A DNA stretch of 64,000 bases from Chimonanthus salicifolius (taxonomy: Eukaryota > Streptophyta > Magnoliopsida > Laurales > Calycanthaceae): assembly GCA_013350335.1 (NCBI GenBank), contig CM023540.1, positions 50,636,552 through 50,700,551 of the forward strand, given 5' to 3'. The position numbers and the translations under genes were made by a program. The notes under the pieces were generated by a model. The model was not told the DNA's origin. It saw nothing but the letters and a program-made list of their open reading frames with translations, and made no database searches. This document shows positions 58,956 to 64,000 of the stretch, piece after piece; the first letter of the stretch is position 1; each line of letters begins with the position of its first letter.

Positions 58956-60064
58956 TTTAATGGTTACAAAAATTAATTTAAATTGAAAAGGTTTCTAATA
59001 AGCATGAACCCTAATTCTAACTTAATGTTTCCTAAATTGATTTTATTAAAGGAGATGCATGAACCATTTTACTACTTATTGTTCTAGATATTGTGAAAAA
59101 TGCAGTCCTACTTTACCACACAACATTCAAGCGAATGTGCAAACAATAATAAAGTAATCGAAGCTAATGCATGAATACTAACAACCTAAATACATGGATA
59201 GATTAAATGGACAAGCTAAATAAATTAAACAAAGAAATTAAAGAACACCCTAAACAAAAAATCGGTATGAATGGATGAGAAAAATAAAATCAGAAGAAGA
59301 TGATTAGGCACTCACCTTAGCCTGTTCTGCATATTTTCCAGCAATTTTTAAGTGCACATTTAAAAACCTGTAAAACAGACAATATAATCTTTGGTGTAGA
59401 TTCTAATTCATAAAAATGCATGAACCTAATCAAAATGCAACTTCCTAGAGTTATAACTAGTGGAGGAAATATAATATTTGGAACCTAATTCAAAATTTAA
59501 ATCAAGTCAAGGTTATAAAAATTAAATTCCACCAATTTAATTCACGCTTAATGAAAACTCAAAATCTTGCATTATTTTTTTTTAGAAATCATGTTTAGAA
59601 ACCTTCCAAAATTTGATAAAATTCTAAATTTTGAAACCTTTTAAGTTTTGAAATTTCCTAAAATTAAATGTCCCCATATTAGATAATTTTCCAAAAATAG
59701 ATTTTTCTTAAAAAAGAAATTTTCTAAAATTAGATCACTTTCTAAAAATAAATTATTTCTAAATTAAGGCATATCTCTAGGATTAGAAAAGTTGATAAAA
59801 AGGGAAACTAATACATTGGGAAATTTCTAAAAATATAAAATCCTAATTACACGGTTTCTAAGTTTAGCAAATTTACAAATTTAAATTAGTTCCGAAATTA
59901 TTGATATTTTGAAAGATCTTTAATCTAAGGAAACTTTCTAAAGTTAGAATTTCTAAAAATAGAAATTTCTAATTTTAAAGAGTTGCCTAATTTAGAAACA
60001 TCTAAAAATAGCAATTATTTTCCAAAATCACATACAGCTAATGGCACACAAATTATTTCCTTGA
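58956..60064 (-). other. T2 leader, upstream part
   Basis: Non-coding. In reverse orientation it matches the leaders of the F interiors (ATGGTTCATGCATCTCCT block near 59055-59075; 47583-47602). An AT-rich segment at 59570-60010 is full of TTTCTAAAAATAGAAA-like palindromes, as in the F leaders. Confidence 0.8.
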
Positions 60065-60067
60065 TTT

Positions 60068-60084
60068 CCCCGGTAACGGTGCCA
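60068..60084 (-). promoter_or_regulatory. T2 primer-binding site, tRNA-Asp type
   Basis: Minus strand TGGCACCGTTACCGGGG; the expected complement of plant tRNA-Asp is TGGCGCCGTTGCCGGGG, so two transitions. Typical of Athila elements. Confidence 0.8.
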
Positions 60085-60093
60085 AAAACTACT

Positions 60094-61877
60094 TGTGTCT
60101 TGAATTTACTCGCAAGCGTACGAACCATTGATCAATATAGCAAATGAGTGCGAGGTCGAACCCAAGAGAAATCAACAAAATATATGTATGGAAATATAAA
60201 TTGGTACCATTTAAAGATAATGTAGTTCAAGAAAATAAAACTATGGAAATCAATTGAAACATAGAGAGATTTCTAAAACATGGAATTATATCTTTAATTT
60301 AGCAACATTCTAAATTTAGAATCACCCAAAAAAAAAAAATAACATCTAACTTTTGGAATTTAATTAAGCATGAGATTGATTCTATCACACAAACCATGGA
60401 TCCATAAATTTAATTAAAATGGTGGAGTGAATTTAAATAACCTTATCTTAATTTAAAATTGTAAAATTAAGATGTAAATAAAATATTTTCAACCTAGTGC
60501 AAAAAAGAATTTAAAGAAATGATTGAATAATGAAATAAAAGAATTAACATAAACAAACAAATAAACAAAGAAAAAAATAAAATAAAATATTTACAGTTGG
60601 ACAGAGTCAAGTTCTCAAGCCGGCATCATATCCCACATTCCAAGTAAAATAAATTCGTGACCTAGACTATGGAACTCACATAAATTTACAAATTTTATTT
60701 CATGTCTTCCTTTTAAAATTAATTTACAAGAAATAATATGAGTTTCATTAAACAGAAATTAATCAAATTAAACATGAGGTTAAATCGAATTTCCACTTGA
60801 AATTTCATGTCTAATTATTTCAAATACCTTAAAAAAAGTCTTAGAATGAAAGAATCAAGTTCAATTTCTCCTAAAATCACGATGTTTAACTTTGAGAAAT
60901 TTTTAGATTAAATCTTTAACATACATCCTTAAAAAGATTAAAATCAAAATTTAAACATTCATAAATAAAATCCGTAAACAGGAAAAACCAACAATCTAAA
61001 CAACTATGTCTCAAGTTTATTTTATTAATGGGAAACAATTCAGAATTATAATACAAAGATGTGAATTGAAAATTTAAAAATTACAATGTATGAATTAAAA
61101 AATGCCAACCTGAAATTCAAATTCAGCACTGCTCCTCTTGATCTTTACTTCTTCTATTTCAATGCATTGGTTCAACCCTTGGCTCTGGTCAAATTTTCTC
61201 TGTAATAACCCTTGTATTTATAATAATGCAGCATCACACGAATTTAGGAGAGTGGGATTCCATTCAATCGTATGTGATATTGACATGGGAGAGTGGAAAA
61301 TCTCCATGGACTGGATTAGATGAGGTGTGGCTGACTCATCTTTCCTTCTGTAATTTCTTGATAAAAAATTCTCTCATTTTTCTGATTTCCTCAACAATCT
61401 ACGATTGTTCCTTGTATGATATGCGCATGCCACCTTCCCATTTTGTTTCATACAATCTTAGAACATGGGTTTTAGGAGAAAACTTCTCCACAAGTCTCTC
61501 TTCTTAGATTTTCTCTCTCTCATTCCAATCTTCCTCAATTGAAATCCATTGTGCCTTGTACGAATGGTGATTCCACTTTCTTGGCTTGTGCGGATATTGA
61601 GATGGAATTTGGAGAGATTTTCTCCATTGGACACATGGTACTTCCTGGTTCATTCGAATTTCATTGGGCCCCACTTGATTTTTGTTGGCTTCATTCTTGG
61701 GCCTTAGACTTGGATCACAATTGGAGCTTTATCTGGCCTAGTTCACTGGTGGACTTTGATCATACTTCAATTGGGCATGGATTGCAGACTTGGAACAATG
61801 CGCCCACATATGTACAATTTGTAATTTTTATCACCAAGCAATTACAACTCAATAAATGTATTATCTCAATTCAAACT
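60094..61877 (-). repeat. T2 5' LTR, partial
   Basis: On the minus strand its 3' end carries the same block as F0 and F2 (GACCTCGCACTCATTTG-like and CATGGTTCGTACGCTTG-like sequence). Its 5' part from 61090 to 61877 has diverged. It is cut at 61877/61878 by P2. The ORFs at 61138-61883 lie inside this LTR and are not recognisable. Confidence 0.78.
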
Positions 61878-62717
61878 TGTTAGTGCCTCTGCTTGGCCAA
61901 GTCCTTAAGTTTGCCAATTCCATCACTTAGAAAAAAACACTTGCTAGAAGCTTAAAGACCTAAGGTGACCAAGAATGAAGATCACGCTCTACTAGATTGA
62001 AGCTCATCATTATGACAATCACAAAATATGTATTATGACCATAGATGAATTTAGGTGGTACCCGCACCTAAGAGAGGACTATTCTTAGGCTTAGTGGAAC
62101 AAATAGTTAAATCATAAAAAGCCTAGAGAGGAAGCTTGACAGTGAATTGGAACCCAACTTGGAAATAGGTATTTCGTTTCACTGTCAGCTTGACCAGTCG
62201 TTTTCACCGACCCTTCGGTGGAGACAAGATCGACCCATCGAGGTCAAAAACTGGTCGACCAGATTGACTTCAAGGGTCGGTGACTAGAAATGTTAAAGTT
62301 CAACAACCCGACCGTTGAGCAATAATGCACTCCCAACGGTAATATTCTTTCTCGGTCAACATGTCGGTGTCGCCGATGGGTCAACAATTATGGTACAGAG
62401 AGGTCGATCCATACGAGAGGTTCGATTTGGGGCAATACCATGCTGACAGAGTTTCAAGTCTAAAAACTAGTCATACCTAGAATGACCTGTCGCCCTTTAC
62501 TGAGGGGTCAGTCCTGGATACTCTCTATCGGTCTTTGAACTACCGATATGTCTATTTTCTAGAGAGGTCACCTGAGTTCTAAGTTCCAGAACTCATAAAT
62601 CTTATCGAAGAGTCGTTGACCACGAGGGGTCGTTTCATCCTTTTATCGAGGAGTCGGTGCATACGAGACTCTCGATCAGAGACTTTTCCAGAATGACAGT
62701 TCATTGATCCAGAAACT
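61878..62717. repeat. P2: rearranged fold-back fragment of the P-family LTR
   Basis: 61878-62267 matches the reverse complement of the P1 LTR start (53461 back to about 53090), beginning with the LTR terminus TGTTAGTGCC. 62270-62717 matches 52630-53065 in direct orientation. The two halves of one LTR are therefore joined in opposite orientations, with the junction near 62268-62271. Confidence 0.78.
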
Positions 62718-63473
62718 GGACAATCGGAAAGAACAATACAAACGTTGGAGGACATGTTGAGGGCGTGCATGCTAGACTTCAAGGGTGGATGGGAGGATCA
62801 TTTGCCATTGGTGGAGTTTTCTTATAACAATAGCTACCAAGCAAGTCTTCAGATGGCACCATTCGAAGCTTTGTATGGTAGACCATGCAGGTCACCAGTG
62901 TGCTGGACCGAGGTCGGCGAACCTGCGCTGATAGGACCCGAGTTGGTTGCCGAAACTACTGCACAGATCCAGTTGATACGTCAACATTTGTTGACTGCAC
63001 AGAGTCGGCAAAAGAGCTATGCTGATAAGAGGAGGAGGTTTCTCGAATTTGAAGTGGGAGATATGGTATTCTTGAAGGTCTCGCCACGAAAAGGGCACAT
63101 GAGATTTGGGAAGAAAGGAAAATTGTCGCCAAGATATGTGGGACCGTTTTCAATTATCAGAAGGATGGGAGATGTAGCCTATCAGTTAGCACTTCCTTCG
63201 CAATTGGCGTCTCTACATGATGTATTTCATGTGTCGATGCTGAGGAAGTACAACCCTGATCCGTCTCATGTTTTGAATGTGCAAGATATAGATGTGCAAA
63301 GCGACGTCACTTACATCGAGAAGCCGGTCAGAATAATAGAGAATGAGCAAAGGGTGTTGCGTAACCGAGCAATTCAGTTCGTCAAGGTGGTATGGGACTG
63401 TCATGGTGATGAAGAGGCCACGTGGGAACTTGAGTCGGAGATGAGAACAGCTCACCCTGAATTATTTGTGTAA
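62718..63473 (+). CDS. pol: A2 integrase C-terminal part, uninterrupted but 5'-truncated
   Basis: Open from the junction at about 62718 (first motif [13 protein letters not shown], with the third catalytic residue Glu) to the natural stop at 63473, over 250 codons with no stop or frameshift; an internal Met gives 242 codons from 62745. It covers the integrase C-terminal region ([47 protein letters not shown]) and the chromodomain-like tail ([18 protein letters not shown]...HPELFV). The rest of pol is missing here, joined instead to P2. It is the best-preserved coding piece in the window, so A2 may be the youngest copy, but the fragment alone encodes no active integrase. Confidence 0.88.
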   Translation, partial: GQSERTIQTLEDMLRACMLDFKGGWEDHLPLVEFSYNNSYQASLQMAPFEALYGRPCRSPVCWTEVGEPALIGPELVAETTAQIQLIRQHLLTAQSRQKSYADKRRRFLEFEVGDMVFLKVSPRKGHMRFGKKGKLSPRYVGPFSIIRRMGDVAYQLALPSQLASLHDVFHVSMLRKYNPDPSHVLNVQDIDVQSDVTYIEKPVRIIENEQRVLRNRAIQFVKVVWDCHGDEEATWELESEMRTAHPELFV

Positions 63474-63498
63474 TTCATTGACAACCCTACTTCACTCG

Positions 63499-63534
63499 AT
63501 TTTCGGGACGAAAATTTTAAAAAGAGGGTTATAT
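63499..63534 (+). promoter_or_regulatory. A2 polypurine tract with conserved palindrome
   Basis: TTTTCGGGACGAAAAT then AAAAAGAGGG and TTATAT before the LTR, as in A1. Confidence 0.9.
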
Positions 63535-64000
63535 TGTAACACCCCAATTTCTCAATGAAATGGAAAATTACCAAAATGCCCCTGAGTTGTTAAATTAATT
63601 ATTTTGTGATGTGAATAAAAGAAATAGTGGGACCCATTGCTCAAATTAAAATCATATGAGCATATTATGAATGTTAAGTTTGACTGGTTGGGTAATTTTC
63701 ATCATTTGGGTCAAAAATGGCTAAATGGGTCAAAGGGCCCAAATGGGGCCCATCGGGTCTTGCTGGGTTATTTGACCGTTTTGTGATTTTAAATTAAAAG
63801 GGGTTAAGCCTATTTGATTGGAAATCAAGTGGAAGAAAAATGGGTAGGCTTGATCCATATGTAAAAACCAATTAGAAATGACCAAAATACCATAAATGGG
63901 TCATGTTGTCAAAACGGGTCAAGGAGCTAAAAGTGGACCCAACGGGTCGAGTTGACTATTGTTGACCGTGTGAACCCTCAAGGGAGCTCAAACACGAGTC
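63535..64000 (+). repeat. A2 3' LTR, first part
   Basis: Starts TGTAACACCCCAATTTCTC and follows 13902 onward with few substitutions to the window edge. Confidence 0.94.

Larger units (their letters stand above)
53462..61877 (-). mobile_element. T2: Athila/Tat-type Gypsy element, 5' half, split by solo LTR C2
   Basis: Minus-strand order from the right: partial 5' LTR (60094-61877), tRNA-Asp primer site, long leader (58951-60064 and 55770-56028), gag, zinc knuckle, protease. RT, RNase H and integrase are absent at the left because P1 cuts it; a same-strand RT scrap lies at T1. It is the only copy in the window with recognisable Athila proteins, and the likely type of partner for the F elements. 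Confidence 0.88.
62718..64000 (+). mobile_element. A2: second A-family chromovirus, 3' part, runs off the window
   Basis: Integrase end, polypurine tract and the first 466 bp of the 3' LTR. Very similar to A1 across both coding and LTR sequence. Confidence 0.9.

Noticed and set aside
61138..61883. Possible host gene from overlapping ORFs of 61-114 codons
   Set aside because: They lie in the T2 LTR between two element junctions, overlap in different frames and show no recognisable domain.

Overview
The window reads as heterochromatin-like DNA from a large-genome land plant, most likely an angiosperm. It has Ty3/Gypsy chromovirus elements of Tekay/Del type primed by initiator tRNA-Met, Athila/Tat-type Gypsy elements primed by tRNA-Asp, a Copia-like element, and a hAT-type MITE. 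I found no host protein-coding gene, no rRNA or tRNA gene and no CRISPR array. Almost every base belongs to a retrotransposon LTR, leader or decayed gag-pol. I cannot name the species.

Layout, with labels used below. B1 (1-12603, minus) is a chromovirus with about 3.6 kb LTRs and a broken gag-pol; its left LTR runs off the window and carries a 289-bp hAT-type MITE. B1 sits inside the integrase gene of A1 (12604-17630, plus), of which integrase and the 3' LTR remain here. A1 abuts D0 (17631-18744, minus), an LTR fragment that sits in the gag of C1 (18745-22629, minus: gag stub, leader, primer site, 5' LTR). C1 in turn interrupts an Athila-type LTR, F0 (22630-24985, plus). This gives a stack of six insertions.

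The D1/D2 complex (25073-39369, plus) is truncated pol - LTR - complete but dead gag-pol - LTR, with the central LTR shared. T1 (39370-39800, minus) is a scrap of Athila-type reverse transcriptase. The F1/F2/F3 complex (39801-51142, plus) has three Athila-type LTRs separated by short, nearly non-coding interiors. P1 (51143-53461, minus) is a Copia-like LTR with primer site and leader. T2 (53462-61877, minus) is an Athila-type element with recognisable protease, zinc knuckle, gag, leader, primer site and part of its 5' LTR; a solo C-family LTR, C2 (56029-58950), is inserted in its leader. P2 (61878-62717) is a rearranged fold-back piece of the P-family LTR. A2 (62718-64000, plus) is an A-family 3' end with an undamaged integrase C-terminus and the first part of its 3' LTR.

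Chromovirus families A, B, C and D have largely different LTRs but share the leader, the primer site, a palindrome beside the polypurine tract, and two conserved blocks near the LTR 3' end, one of which can fold into a hairpin. All coding copies except the A2 fragment carry stops or frameshifts, mostly of the C-to-T kind expected from methylated DNA. I did not find a new molecular system. The most interesting signals are the conserved LTR hairpin, the palindrome-rich LTR interiors, the MITE built from one 12-base palindrome, and the two multi-LTR complexes.
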